Shown: positions 18,101 to 26,707 of the stretch, piece by piece | How the letters are laid out: each line of letters begins with the position of its first letter | How positions within the stretch are numbered: position 1 is the first letter of the stretch | Translations under genes and position numbers: made by a program | Assembly (NCBI RefSeq): GCF_025685655.1 | Contig: NZ_JAGSYG010000002.1 | Span: 744,001-808,000, forward strand | DNA from: Acidicapsa ligni | GTDB lineage: Bacteria > Acidobacteriota > Terriglobia > Terriglobales > Acidobacteriaceae | DNA length: 64,000 bases | Direction of reading: 5' to 3' | Notes under the pieces: model-generated | Told to the model about the DNA's origin: nothing | Databases searched by the model: none | What the model saw: the letters and a program-made list of their open reading frames with translations, nothing else

Positions 18101-19008
18101 GCTTCTTCAATCTCCTCAAGATCCGCAAAGGGAACGCTCAGTATCTCGGCACGTTCCGCAAGACTTAATGGCGAATTTTTCCCACACTCTTCGCATGCAA
18201 ATCGCGCCAGCTCCAGAGCAAACTCACGGCAGCCTCCAAGCGCATCCAGCTTGCCGCAAAGATGATGTAACTGCTTGCGGACGCCGCGAAGAAATGGGGC
18301 TTCCAGGCGAAGGCGCAACGCGCTCCAATCCACCTCGCGGGCAAAGACAAAGTCCTGGTACCAGCGATTGCGCGCGCCCAGCATCTGGACAATCTGGTCC
18401 TCAACATCCTTCCAGTTGTTGTCTCGCCACAGCAGCAGAGCCTCTACCGATTGCCGCTCCGGCGAGTCGGCATGACGAAGAGAATTGATCGTTTGTCGTG
18501 CCGCGCGTCGATATAGTTCCTGTGGATGCTCCACCAGCTCAAGCCGTCCGCCGAGCCCCGAAAGCAAGCCCCATCCCAGCGGACTCTGCAACGCAAGCCC
18601 GCGGCAAAATGCGTCGATCGTCGTAATGCGCAACTGGCTCGGCTGATCGAGTATCTGCCAGCCAAGCAGCGTTGACCGATCCAGCGCGCGGCGAGCTAAT
18701 GCACCCAAACTCTCCGCATCAATCTCCAGGCCGATTGCTTCTTCCGTTGTCGCCTCAGCCTTTTCCAACTCCGCAAGAATGCGGTTACGCATCTCCGCCG
18801 CCGCAGCCTTGGTAAAGGTGATGGCGACAATCTCATCCGGTTTTTCAGCCTGCCCAAGCAGGCGCAAAAATCGCTGTGTCAGTAGATAAGTCTTGCCCGA
18901 ACCCGCCGGTGCCTGCACCAGAAAAGATCGATTCGGATCGAGCGCGCGGCTTCGCTCTGCCTGGTCCGGAGGCACAAACGAGTTGCGGATAGCGATCACT
19001 TCACTCAC
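15157..19008 (-). CDS. addA: AddA-like UvrD helicase-nuclease (double-strand break repair)
   Basis: A 1283-residue member of the AddA/RecB group. Walker A is APAGSGKT (residues 33-40), motif Ia ITFTKAAAAEM, and the Walker B-type motif is VDEFQDTSRNQ followed by VGDPMQSIYGFREA. Helicase motifs IV-VI include MTIHKSKGLEFEVVIVPELG and RRVLYVAATRAREELHLF. The C-terminal 200 residues carry a PD-(D/E)xK nuclease with WIIDYKSSLA. With the AddB-like protein upstream it would unwind and resect broken DNA ends for RecA. Its ATG overlaps the addB stop by eight bases, so the two are translationally coupled. Confidence 0.9.
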   Translation of the reverse strand: MSEVIAIRNSFVPPDQAERSRALDPNRSFLVQAPAGSGKTYLLTQRFLRLLGQAEKPDEIVAITFTKAAAAEMRNRILAELEKAEATTEEAIGLEIDAESLGALARRALDRSTLLGWQILDQPSQLRITTIDAFCRGLALQSPLGWGLLSGLGGRLELVEHPQELYRRAARQTINSLRHADSPERQSVEALLLWRDNNWKDVEDQIVQMLGARNRWYQDFVFAREVDWSALRLRLEAPFLRGVRKQLHHLCGKLDALGGCREFALELARFACEECGKNSPLSLAERAEILSVPFADLEEIEEAIAGHGDLARFLLTKDGDWRSERGLTKNEGFPATPQGRAQKQRFGELVKSLEEESGLLSALAAFLKPIPLRYTEEEWELVRHCFAVLRAAAVELQLVFAETGGVDFTEVAQIALRILAPDENGLPSDIAQQQADGIRHLLVDEFQDTSRNQHQLLARLIAAWPEREGRSCFCVGDPMQSIYGFREAEVELFERLKTHGLEIESIHSINGAEPFHFDFVPLRANFRTAPSLVADLNDHFEQIFAEDDGSGVQFSPAIAARSSESSARIELHLAFTGPNQTGPKQKDAEPPLPGDSEVTGQAQLDAMVALIQTHLQKMAAARAAANGDGKYRIAVLGRTKKSLILVAEALREAGIGFRAIDLVPLRERPEVLDVLALARAVLNPVDRTAWLGVLRAPWCGLSLADLHLLTSADDATVMATSIPELLSHRLPELTGQEQAGPELTKPELMKQALLSQQGQAAAARVGRVLREAMDVRSSGASTALGTWLESIWKSLGGEDVVNLEQRENLRLLWSALDKLPDSEVDLLGPGFDAALEKLCALPDPEASSDYGVQLMTIHKSKGLEFEVVIVPELGARGKMSDQTMLSWLERGLADSDDSGDGLDQLSGELTEFLIAPFQPKGQEAGDAKSWVDGVKRHREIQEMRRVLYVAATRAREELHLFARPRFTVNKKGESALVTPSTSLLATAWPALEATVQARFEEWIAEQIEQQPEIVETLAAVSDAAADDNGITDNLVQMPARSVSRPTKLSRLPVDYARPSSSDRHFGSETSSASSSTAPEETALYARTEGGIYSRVEGKAIHSLLDRLSQLRQRMEPGEAALALAEEVPGITADIRGNGVPMAEARKIAARALATVQTITTDAIGAWILTPHPQAASESHWTGLIGGRQWNLRPDRVFLTPEPNATNPNTEPVWWIIDYKSSLAEGADFADEAVRARFFNQHRNRHAGQLAAYAQVLRSLNGPDIPIRVGIYYPRHLLFDAWDG

Positions 19009-21838
19009 CGTAGCCTCCGCCCTGTGCGTTCGCAGAATCCGCTTCGCTGGCTTCTTCCTCTGCGATCAATTCGCGCAGCGACACGTTTTCCTGTATCCGG
19101 CAGATCGTGTACAACTCGCAGTTTTTGCAAGTCTCATCGCCGTCTCTCGGATCAACATCGGCGCGTCCATGCAGGAAGTCTTCGCCGAGTTGATGGATAA
19201 GCCTTCGCCACTCTTCCAACTGTTCATCCGTGAGCGGATTGCGCATCAGTATCGAAGCTTTACTGAGATCGGCGCGCAGCGTATTCGCCGCATCGCGTGC
19301 ACGTCCGTAGAACTTCGTATCCCCTGGTCGCACTCGCGCAAAGACCAGCCCCTGCAATGTTTGCCCCGTGTGCTCCTCGTGCATCGCAAGGCTGGCATAC
19401 AGCGGCAGTTGCACATCTTTGGGCCGCTCACCAGCCCAGACCGATGGACCGACCGAGCCAGTCTTGTAATCGATAACCAGCTTCGAGCCATCCCCAAGCA
19501 CATCGACGCGATCAAGCCTTAGGCTCAGCGTGAGCCCGGCAACAGTGATGTCGCTCTTGATTTCCGTACCTTCAATCTGAAAGGGAAGTCGCTGCTGCTC
19601 ATAGCCCAGCCACTCCGTCACCAGGCCCGTCAGTCGTCTTGCCTCCAGAAGAAGAAAACGCTTCGGCAGAGTCTCGCGTAGATTCGCAGGCAGCTTTCGT
19701 TCCATCACCCAGTTCACAATGCTGCGCACAAACGCCTGCAAATCAGGCAGCTCCAGCAATTCCTGCAGAGACGCAAGTCCGCCCTCGTCCTTGCTCCAGA
19801 TGCGATGGAGCACAGCGTGCAACAACTGCCCACGCTGTTTTGCATTGAGCCCTGCTTCGGCAGGCTGCCATTGTTCAGCCCCGAGACGAGCGACGGAGAA
19901 AGCCTGAAACGGACACAGCGATTGCCGCGTCAGTGTCGCAGAGCCACCCGCCATTGCTGCAAGCGGAAATGCAATCCGGCTCGCATCCTCATACACTTCC
20001 GTCAATGGCTGACGAGCAGGACTGCTTTGCGCAAGCCCGCTCGGCATAGCGACAGGTGCGCCGACATGGCGCAGGATCAATCGCGATGGTCGAGCCTCGG
20101 ATTCGTCCGATTGTTCGCAGTAGCTGAAGATCACTTCGTTCGCGCTTGCCAGCAGCCTCGTTGTCGCTTCCTGCGCAAGTGACCAGTCCGCCTGCGGAGT
20201 AGAGTGCGGCATACCCGCTTCGCGTTGCAGACGGATTGGCAGCAGGGGATGCGGTGCGCCTCGTCCAGGCCAGCTCTCTTCATCCGCACCAAGAAACCAG
20301 ATACCATCCGACAACTGTCCGGCAGACTCAAGCGGCTCTGAAATCTGCACCGCCGCGTCTCTTGATTCCGCCGCAAAAATCGTTCCTCCAACCGCTGTTG
20401 CAACAATGCCGATAAACTCATCCCATTCCATGCCGGAATCTCCGGGCGCCACAGCTTCAAAGCCAAGAGAGGCGCAATTTTCCATCACGGAATCCCAACG
20501 CTGCCGCGCCTGAAATGTCGTACTCGAAAGCGGACGAAAGCCCGGCCATCCCGCAGCTTCGAGCAACTGACTCACCGCATCCGCCCATGCAAGAGGACTC
20601 TGGCGCTCCGGCTGTTTTCTCAGCATCTGTTTCGCTGCCAGCAGTCGCGCCGTCCACGCCTCTGGAGGAGCAATCGTCCTGCGAAACGAACGCGAATTTC
20701 CCGCATCGCTCTCCGCCTGTTCCGCTTCGTAACCCGTCGCCGAAGAAGCAAGCCCCTGCGGATTTGCAAACGCCTCCAGCGACCACTCTGTGCGCTCCAA
20801 TCCCTTGCGGCGAAGCTGGCGCATTGTCTCCGCCAACGCGATCTCTTCCTTCGCATTGGCAGCCGTGTGTCCGCTGGCAATAAGCCAATCCAACTCCGTC
20901 TCGGTCAGTGCTCCATCGAGCCATTGCAGTAGAAGCAACGCAGCCCGCGCCACTCCCATTTGCCCGAGTGGGACACCGAGCGAAAACTCAAATCCAATCT
21001 CACTGCCATTAGCTTCCAGCAAGGCCCGTTCAATTTCGCCGCGCCTCTGCTGCAAATTCGTTGTCACAATCGTCAGCCGCACATTGGGATCAGCTTCGAG
21101 CCTGCGGCGAATCCACGAGACGCATGCCGTTAGCTCCGTAGCCGAATCGCGAGCCGCAAAAAACACACTCTCCCTCGCTGCATCTCCTGCCTCAAGCAGT
21201 TGCCATGACGGCGCTCCGCCAGCCCAGGCATGCAGCAATTTTTTCTGCGAATCCAGCACACGATCGAAGCCGATCAGCAGCAGGGGAGCGCGTACCTGGC
21301 CGCTGTTATCTTCGTTCTCCAGTTGTGTCGCAAGTAGTTGTGCCGCAAGCTCAGAAACAAGGCGGCTCGCGCTGATCAATGCCTCGCGACGGCAACGCGA
21401 TTCGAACTCTGTAATCCACTCGCTGAAGATGGCCGCATCGCCCGGCCAGCCAAGCCGCTCTCTCGATGTCAGCGCTTCCGGTGCATAATCGCAGAGCAGC
21501 TTGTATGCCTGCTGCGCCGCCTTGGCCAACTGGTCCGGATGCAGCAAATGAGCACCCGCCCGGCTGCCGCGAACAACCTTCGTCCACAGCCTCTGCTCCT
21601 GCAAAGCATTCAACAGCAGCAGGCCGTCCCGGTTTCGCTCCGTCCAGCGCTCACGAACCCAGCTATCCCAGGCAGCAATCGCCGGTGTTGTCCACGCCAT
21701 GCGCCCCGCGTCTCGTTGCGCAGAGTGATGAGCCGCCGCCACCGACCGCGCAGCGCGATCTGTGGCCGTAAGCACCACGCCGCCATTCGCCAGCCACTCA
21801 TCGACGCGCGCGCTTCGTACTGTTTCCTGCTGGATCAT
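19001..21838 (-). CDS. AddB-like iron-sulfur nuclease
   Basis: A 945-residue partner of AddA. The C-terminal PD-(D/E)xK nuclease has LVIDYKTG and the four-cysteine 4Fe-4S staple of AddB: one Cys in SLCPFQAF (about residue 630) and C904, C907 and C913 in CKNCELYTIC. The N-terminus, where many AddB proteins keep a Walker A loop, reads VVLTATDRAARS and cannot bind ATP in the usual way. It resembles the group named probable DNA repair protein. There is no ribosome-binding site; TAGAAT lies nine bases before the ATG (21848-21853), facing the divergent sco gene. Confidence 0.85.
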   Translation of the reverse strand: MIQQETVRSARVDEWLANGGVVLTATDRAARSVAAAHHSAQRDAGRMAWTTPAIAAWDSWVRERWTERNRDGLLLLNALQEQRLWTKVVRGSRAGAHLLHPDQLAKAAQQAYKLLCDYAPEALTSRERLGWPGDAAIFSEWITEFESRCRREALISASRLVSELAAQLLATQLENEDNSGQVRAPLLLIGFDRVLDSQKKLLHAWAGGAPSWQLLEAGDAARESVFFAARDSATELTACVSWIRRRLEADPNVRLTIVTTNLQQRRGEIERALLEANGSEIGFEFSLGVPLGQMGVARAALLLLQWLDGALTETELDWLIASGHTAANAKEEIALAETMRQLRRKGLERTEWSLEAFANPQGLASSATGYEAEQAESDAGNSRSFRRTIAPPEAWTARLLAAKQMLRKQPERQSPLAWADAVSQLLEAAGWPGFRPLSSTTFQARQRWDSVMENCASLGFEAVAPGDSGMEWDEFIGIVATAVGGTIFAAESRDAAVQISEPLESAGQLSDGIWFLGADEESWPGRGAPHPLLPIRLQREAGMPHSTPQADWSLAQEATTRLLASANEVIFSYCEQSDESEARPSRLILRHVGAPVAMPSGLAQSSPARQPLTEVYEDASRIAFPLAAMAGGSATLTRQSLCPFQAFSVARLGAEQWQPAEAGLNAKQRGQLLHAVLHRIWSKDEGGLASLQELLELPDLQAFVRSIVNWVMERKLPANLRETLPKRFLLLEARRLTGLVTEWLGYEQQRLPFQIEGTEIKSDITVAGLTLSLRLDRVDVLGDGSKLVIDYKTGSVGPSVWAGERPKDVQLPLYASLAMHEEHTGQTLQGLVFARVRPGDTKFYGRARDAANTLRADLSKASILMRNPLTDEQLEEWRRLIHQLGEDFLHGRADVDPRDGDETCKNCELYTICRIQENVSLRELIAEEEASEADSANAQGGGYGE

Positions 21839-21934
21839 TTGCTTTTGATTCTAAGGCGCGTGAGTGCCTTTGATCTGTTCCGCCACGCACGCCCCTCTGG
21901 AAAACACGATCAAACCTATCCAAATGCCGCCACG

Positions 21935-21962
21935 TTTGCCCATAAGCCGATCCGGTTACACT
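21935..21962 (+). promoter_or_regulatory. Promoter of sco, predicted leaderless transcript
   Basis: TTTGCC (21935-21940), 16 bases, then TACACT (21957-21962). The GTG start codon begins five bases later, where transcription itself would be expected to begin. The only purine stretch, GGAG, is a single base from the start and too close to serve as a ribosome-binding site. Confidence 0.5.
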
Positions 21963-21967
21963 GGAGT

Positions 21968-22873
21968 GTGAAACGCCCGCTGCTCATCGCCTTACTCTCA
22001 CTCTCTGTGGCAGTTTTCGGCTGCCACAAATCCCCCTCCGACGGGGATGCGTCCGCCACCGCTGCAACCCAGTTCAAGACCTATCCCCTGCGCGGCAAAG
22101 TAGTTTCGACCAGCTCAGCCACCGGAGAAGTGACGCTGGATGCGCAAGCCATCCCTGGCTTCATGGAAGCCATGACCATGCCCTACAAGCTGCGTGATAC
22201 CCGCATCCTGGGCGAGCTGCATCCCGGCGACATCGTCACCGCCGATGTTCTGGTGTCGCAGGGCTCCGACGCCAGCGTTTTTGTGGATCACTTCGTCGTC
22301 GTAGGTCTCGCCAAGCCGGATTATGTACCTGCCGCGCAGTTTCACGTCCCGCAGCAGGGCGACGTCGTGCCCGACTTCAAGCTCGTCAATCAGGATGGCC
22401 ACCCAATCCATCTCTCCCAGTTCCACGGCAAAGCTGTGCTCCTCACCTTCATCTACACAAGCTGTCCGCTACCGGATTTTTGCCCGCGCGTAACGCGCAA
22501 CTTCGCCGCGATTGAAAAATCACTGGCGGCCAATCCAAATCTCTTCGCCAAAACGCACCTGATCGCCGCCAGCTTTGATCCAGCGAACGATACGCCGGCC
22601 AGGCTGAAGAGCTACGGAGAAAACTACATCCGCAGCGACGATCCAAAGGCCTTTGTCCACTTCGACTTTGCCGTAGCCAGCAAGGCCGGACTGCCTCCGA
22701 TGGCCAGGTTTTTTGACGTAGGCCTGACCGGCGAGACCGACGGCACCATCACGCACACCCTGTCCACCACGCTGATCGGTCCGGATGGCAAGGTGGTGCG
22801 CTTCTACCCCGGCAACGAGTGGACTCCGGAAGATCTGCTCTCCGACGTGAAAAAACTTTTTCCCAATGCATAA
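21968..22873 (+). CDS. Lipoprotein: CusF-like copper domain fused to Sco1/SenC
   Basis: A 301-residue exported lipoprotein from GTG 21968, with lipobox VFGC near residue 19; longer in-frame readings run through the opposite-strand addB and are rejected. Residues about 35-115 match the CusF/copper-binding domain (GKVVSTS...PGFMEAMTMPYKL). Residues about 125-300 are a Sco thioredoxin fold that delivers copper to cytochrome oxidase CuA. The Sco cysteines are in TSCPLPDFCPRV, five residues apart instead of the usual three, and the distal His is in ITHTLSTTLIG. No oxidase gene is in the window. Confidence 0.88.
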   Translation: MKRPLLIALLSLSVAVFGCHKSPSDGDASATAATQFKTYPLRGKVVSTSSATGEVTLDAQAIPGFMEAMTMPYKLRDTRILGELHPGDIVTADVLVSQGSDASVFVDHFVVVGLAKPDYVPAAQFHVPQQGDVVPDFKLVNQDGHPIHLSQFHGKAVLLTFIYTSCPLPDFCPRVTRNFAAIEKSLAANPNLFAKTHLIAASFDPANDTPARLKSYGENYIRSDDPKAFVHFDFAVASKAGLPPMARFFDVGLTGETDGTITHTLSTTLIGPDGKVVRFYPGNEWTPEDLLSDVKKLFPNA

Positions 22874-22897
22874 CCCAAGGAATAACCAGGTGAGCAA

Positions 22898-23467
22898 ATG
22901 ATCGTAATCGTCATGGGAGTCAGCGGATCAGGTAAATCCTACCTGGCAAATAAACTGGCAGAGAAAACAGGCTGGATTTTCGCCGAGGGAGATGATTACC
23001 ACTCCGACGCCAACAAAGCGAAGATGCATGCCGGTACTCCGCTCACCGACAAAGACCGGGCCCCCTGGCTCGCCACGCTGCATCAGCTGCTGGCCAGCTG
23101 GCAGCAGCAGGGAACTCCCGGCATCCTCACCTGCTCGGCGTTGAAGTCGACCTACCGAGAACAACTCGCCGACGGTCTCCCCGATGCCCGCTTTGTCTGG
23201 CTTGATCCGTCGCGCAGCGTGCTGATGGACCGCATGGCGCACCGTTCCGGCCACTTTATGCCCGCGGCGCTGCTCGACAGCCAGCTTGCCACCCTGCAGC
23301 CGCCTGTCAGCGATCCAAACACCCTCCGTTTGGACGGCACCGAGCCCATCGAACAGGAAATAGACCGGATTCTGGCCTGGCTGCAAACTACCGGCGTTAA
23401 ACCTCGAACCACTGAATCGGCAGACACCTCAGACTCATCCATTCCAGTAGACTTGCACCAGAGATAA
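22898..23467 (+). CDS. gntK: Gluconokinase
   Basis: A 189-residue P-loop kinase of the GntK family, which phosphorylates gluconate to 6-phosphogluconate for the pentose phosphate or Entner-Doudoroff route. The P-loop GVSGSGKS is at residues 7-14, followed by EGDDYHSDANKAKMHAGTPLTD, the family's substrate segment (GDDxHxxxNxxKMxxGxPLxDxDR). CSALKSTYRE and the lid HFMPAALLDSQ also match. AGGTGA just upstream provides the ribosome-binding site. It may share an mRNA with sco, 24 bases upstream. Confidence 0.92.
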   Translation: MIVIVMGVSGSGKSYLANKLAEKTGWIFAEGDDYHSDANKAKMHAGTPLTDKDRAPWLATLHQLLASWQQQGTPGILTCSALKSTYREQLADGLPDARFVWLDPSRSVLMDRMAHRSGHFMPAALLDSQLATLQPPVSDPNTLRLDGTEPIEQEIDRILAWLQTTGVKPRTTESADTSDSSIPVDLHQR

Positions 23468-23486
23468 TTTCCGAGGTCCTGCCCGC

Positions 23487-23864
23487 ATGGCAAAAGTAAC
23501 ATTGTTTTTCGCTGCACTTTTTATTGCAATTGGAGCAATCGCGTTTTTCAGCACCGGTGCCAACCATCCCACTGCGCTGATTCCCGCCGTTCTTGGCGTC
23601 CTGCTCGCGATCTTCGGAGCACTTTCATTTTCCCCTGACGCCAGCCGCCGCAAACTCTTCATGCATATCAACGTAACGCTCGCGCTGCTCGGCTTCCTCG
23701 GCACCGCAATGGGCCTCATCGAGTGGTTTCGCATGTTGGGTGGCATAGCCGTGAAGAATCCTCCCGCCACGGAATCCAAAGCCGCTATGGCTCTGCTCTC
23801 GCTGCTGTACGTGATTCTTTGCGTGCGCTCTTTTATCGCGGCTCGCAAAGCAAGGTTGGTCTGA
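23487..23864 (+). CDS. Small four-helix membrane protein, unknown
   Basis: A 125-residue integral membrane protein with about four hydrophobic segments (residues 5-24, 28-48, 62-85 and 98-120) separated by short charged loops such as SPDASRRK. I recognise no family motif. It starts 19 bases after gntK, and the ABC exporter starts three bases after its stop, so it probably belongs to the same transcript. No function can be assigned from sequence alone. Confidence 0.75.
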   Translation: MAKVTLFFAALFIAIGAIAFFSTGANHPTALIPAVLGVLLAIFGALSFSPDASRRKLFMHINVTLALLGFLGTAMGLIEWFRMLGGIAVKNPPATESKAAMALLSLLYVILCVRSFIAARKARLV

Positions 23865-23867
23865 TCG

Positions 23868-25754
23868 ATGGCAACCATGCGAGGCGGCGGAATCGATATG
23901 AAAGCGGAGCGAGGCGGTCATGGCCGCGGCAAAGGTGGTTCTGACCTGCCCAAGCGCAAGGTAGACATCAAAAAGCTCTGGCCCACTATCTGGACGCTCG
24001 TCAAGCCGCGTCGCTGGCTGCTCCTCGCCGGCTTCGTCCTGGTCGCCATCAAGACCGTCGCGGGCCTCACCATGCCCGCGCTCAGCAAGTACCTGCTGGA
24101 CGACGTACTCGCCACTGCACACCCCAAGCCAAACCTGCTGCCGATGTTGATTGCAATCGTCTTTGCCGCCACCATCATCCAGGCAATCACTTCGTACTCG
24201 CTGACACAACTGCTTTCAAAAGAGGGGCAAAAGCTCATCTCTGAACTGCGCAAGCGGGTTCAGCAGCACGTTGGCCGATTGTCGGTGGCCTACTACGACG
24301 CCAACCGCACCGGCACACTCGTCTCCCGCATCATGAATGACGTTGAAGGCGTCCGCAACCTCATCGGTACCGGCCTTGTAGAATTCGTCGGCGGTATGCT
24401 GACCGCTGTTCTCGCCTTCGCTTACCTCCTCCACCGAAGCGTCACCGTGACCGTCACAGTCTTTCTGGTCATCGGAGTCTTCGTCGTAATCCTGCAATAC
24501 GGCTTCAAACGCGTCCGCCCCATCTTTCGTGAACGCGCCAAGATCAATGCTGAAGTCACCGGCCGTCTGACCGAGTCTCTCGGCGGCGTTCGCGTCATCA
24601 AGGGCTATCACGCCGAGGAGCGCGAGGCCTCCGTCTTCGGCCAGGGCGTGGAGCGTCTGCTCAAAAACGTTGTCAGCTCACTCACCATGACCAGTACGCT
24701 TTCATCCGCGTCCACCGCGGTCCTTGGCCTGGTTTCGGCGATTGTGATGTGGCTCGGCGGCCACGCCGTTCTCAATCATGGATGGACCATCGGCGACTAC
24801 TTCTCTTACAACATGTTTCTCGCCTTCATGATCGCTCCCGTTTTTCAGATCGTGAACATCGGTACGCAACTCACAGAGGCTTTCGCGGGCCTTGATCGCA
24901 CCACGGAAATTCTCGCCGAACTCGAAGAAAACTCCGATCCCAACCGCACACGAACCATGCCGCCAATCCACGGCACAGTTAAGTTCGAGCATGTGGAGTT
25001 TGAATACGAAACCGGTAAGCCCGTTCTGCACGACGTAAATTTTCTAGCTCAGCCGGGCAGCGTCACTGCTCTTGTCGGCTCATCCGGCTCCGGCAAATCC
25101 ACCATCATCAGCCTGATCTGCGCCTTCCACAATCCCGTTTCCGGCAGCGTCGTTGTCGATGGACTGGATCTGGCGACAGTCGATCTCAATAGCTACCGTT
25201 CGCAGCTAGGAGTAGTGCTCCAGGACTCGTTCCTTTTTGATGGATCCATCCGCGATAACGTGATGTTCTCGCGCCCCGGCTCAACCGAAGAACAGTTTCT
25301 CTCCGCCTGCCGTACCGCGCGCGTCGATGAATTTGCCGAGCGCTTTCCCGAGACATACGACACCATCGTCGGCGAACGCGGCGTCAAGCTCTCCGGCGGT
25401 CAACGCCAGCGCCTGTCTATCGCTCGCGCATTGCTGGCCGAGCCGCGCATCCTCATCCTCGACGAAGCAACCAGTTCACTCGACTCCGAATCGGAAGCGA
25501 TGATCCAGGCAGGCTTAAACCAACTCATGCTGGGCCGGACGACCTTCGTCATCGCTCATCGCCTGTCCACAATCCGTCGCGCCGACCAGATTCTCGTCGT
25601 CGAAGGTGGCCGCATTCTCGAACGTGGCAACCACGAAGAACTGTACACCCTGCATGGCCGCTACTACGACCTCTACACCCGCCAGCACGGCCTCGAAGAG
25701 AACCTCTTCTTAGCCCCCGGCGAAGGCGACGCAGTTCCGGAAGTAGCTCGTTAG
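23868..25754 (+). CDS. MsbA-like ABC exporter (fused membrane and ATPase domains)
   Basis: A 628-residue half-transporter that should work as a homodimer in the inner membrane. A basic, Gly-rich N-terminal tail (about 40 residues) precedes six membrane helices (about 45-330). The ATPase domain follows, with Walker A VGSSGSGKST, Q loop VVLQDSFLF, signature LSGGQRQR, Walker B ILILDEATSSLDS and H loop VIAHRLSTI. The order and spacing match MsbA/lipid-flippase-type and multidrug exporters; the substrate cannot be told. An in-frame ATG at 23898 with GAGGCGG upstream is an equally plausible start. Confidence 0.9.
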   Translation: MATMRGGGIDMKAERGGHGRGKGGSDLPKRKVDIKKLWPTIWTLVKPRRWLLLAGFVLVAIKTVAGLTMPALSKYLLDDVLATAHPKPNLLPMLIAIVFAATIIQAITSYSLTQLLSKEGQKLISELRKRVQQHVGRLSVAYYDANRTGTLVSRIMNDVEGVRNLIGTGLVEFVGGMLTAVLAFAYLLHRSVTVTVTVFLVIGVFVVILQYGFKRVRPIFRERAKINAEVTGRLTESLGGVRVIKGYHAEEREASVFGQGVERLLKNVVSSLTMTSTLSSASTAVLGLVSAIVMWLGGHAVLNHGWTIGDYFSYNMFLAFMIAPVFQIVNIGTQLTEAFAGLDRTTEILAELEENSDPNRTRTMPPIHGTVKFEHVEFEYETGKPVLHDVNFLAQPGSVTALVGSSGSGKSTIISLICAFHNPVSGSVVVDGLDLATVDLNSYRSQLGVVLQDSFLFDGSIRDNVMFSRPGSTEEQFLSACRTARVDEFAERFPETYDTIVGERGVKLSGGQRQRLSIARALLAEPRILILDEATSSLDSESEAMIQAGLNQLMLGRTTFVIAHRLSTIRRADQILVVEGGRILERGNHEELYTLHGRYYDLYTRQHGLEENLFLAPGEGDAVPEVAR

Positions 25755-25815
25755 CGGAGACATCAAGGTCTTGGCGAGTTAGCGCCAAGGACATCCCGGC
25801 ATAGCTACACTTACC

Positions 25816-26679
25816 TCAATGGGGTGACTTGAAGCTGATCTCTACTTTTATCTGTACTGCAACAGGTTCGCCATTTTTCATTGCGGGCTTAAAGCGATAT
25901 TTGGAAATAGCTTCTGTGGCGTTCTCGTCAAGACCATAGCCTATCGACTGCAAAAGGGTGATATTTGTAGGTAATCCGTGCCTGTCTACAATCAATGAAA
26001 ACTCGCAAACCCCAGAAACCTTGTTCGTCAACGCATCCTGAGAGAGCTCTGGTTCGACGCTTCTAAAAAGCTTCGGCGGTTTAACTTCACCCCCAACTTT
26101 TTTCCAATGCGGGGTATTGCCTCCAGGATTTTTCAGTGGACCGTCTTCCGGTGCAAGTAAAGCTTGTTCGGATAGCTGTTCGCGAGATTGCTGTTCGCCT
26201 GAATAGAATTTTTGAGTTGGCTCAGATAGAAGGCGCAAAGCTCGGGTCTTCTTGCCGGCAGCATTGATTAGGTCTATGTAACAGCCGTGGGCGCTTACTT
26301 GCAGATTTTCCCGAACAGCAACTGGAGCTCCATCACGAGTGCCAGGGTTAAATCGGTCCGTTTCGGCAATGAAGATCGCCACTCTATCCAGTTCCGTTTG
26401 AGACGGATCCACGAACATAACATTTCTAGGATGGCCATTCTCATCCACAATGAGTGACAACTTGATATTTGCCTTGATGCTATCGGAGCATTTCGTCACG
26501 ACGAGCCCAGAGAAATCAGGTTGGAGCAGGTTCGGTGCGACTACTCCTGGACGAACGGTATAAACCGTGGTCCAGGGTGGTTGAGCAACCATTGCAGAAG
26601 AGATCGTACCGGTGCTTGATTGAGCTTCAAGATTGATTGCACAGATGGCCAACAATGCAAGGATGCAATGCGTCTTCAC
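25816..26679 (-). CDS. Exported protein with two TonB C-terminal-like domains
   Basis: A 287-residue protein starting at GTG with GGAG six bases upstream and a signal peptide ending near LEAQ. Two related modules are visible: residues about 50-125 (IKLSLIVDENGHPRNVMFVDPS) and 205-285 (CEFSLIVDRHGLPTNITLLQSIGYGLDENA, then KYRFKPAMKNGEPVAV). Both match the beta-beta-alpha-beta fold of the TonB C-terminus. Unlike real TonB it has no membrane anchor or Pro-rich spacer, so it is unlikely to energise receptors. Such stand-alone proteins are common in Acidobacteriota and have no assigned role. Confidence 0.8.
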   Translation of the reverse strand: MKTHCILALLAICAINLEAQSSTGTISSAMVAQPPWTTVYTVRPGVVAPNLLQPDFSGLVVTKCSDSIKANIKLSLIVDENGHPRNVMFVDPSQTELDRVAIFIAETDRFNPGTRDGAPVAVRENLQVSAHGCYIDLINAAGKKTRALRLLSEPTQKFYSGEQQSREQLSEQALLAPEDGPLKNPGGNTPHWKKVGGEVKPPKLFRSVEPELSQDALTNKVSGVCEFSLIVDRHGLPTNITLLQSIGYGLDENATEAISKYRFKPAMKNGEPVAVQIKVEISFKSPH

Positions 26680-26707
26680 AGGTATCTCCGAATTGTGTAC
26701 AGCGAAT

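Noticed and set aside
25816-26679. TonB energy-transducing protein
   Set aside because: It lacks the N-terminal membrane anchor and proline-rich spacer; the two TonB-C-like modules alone do not make it a functional TonB.
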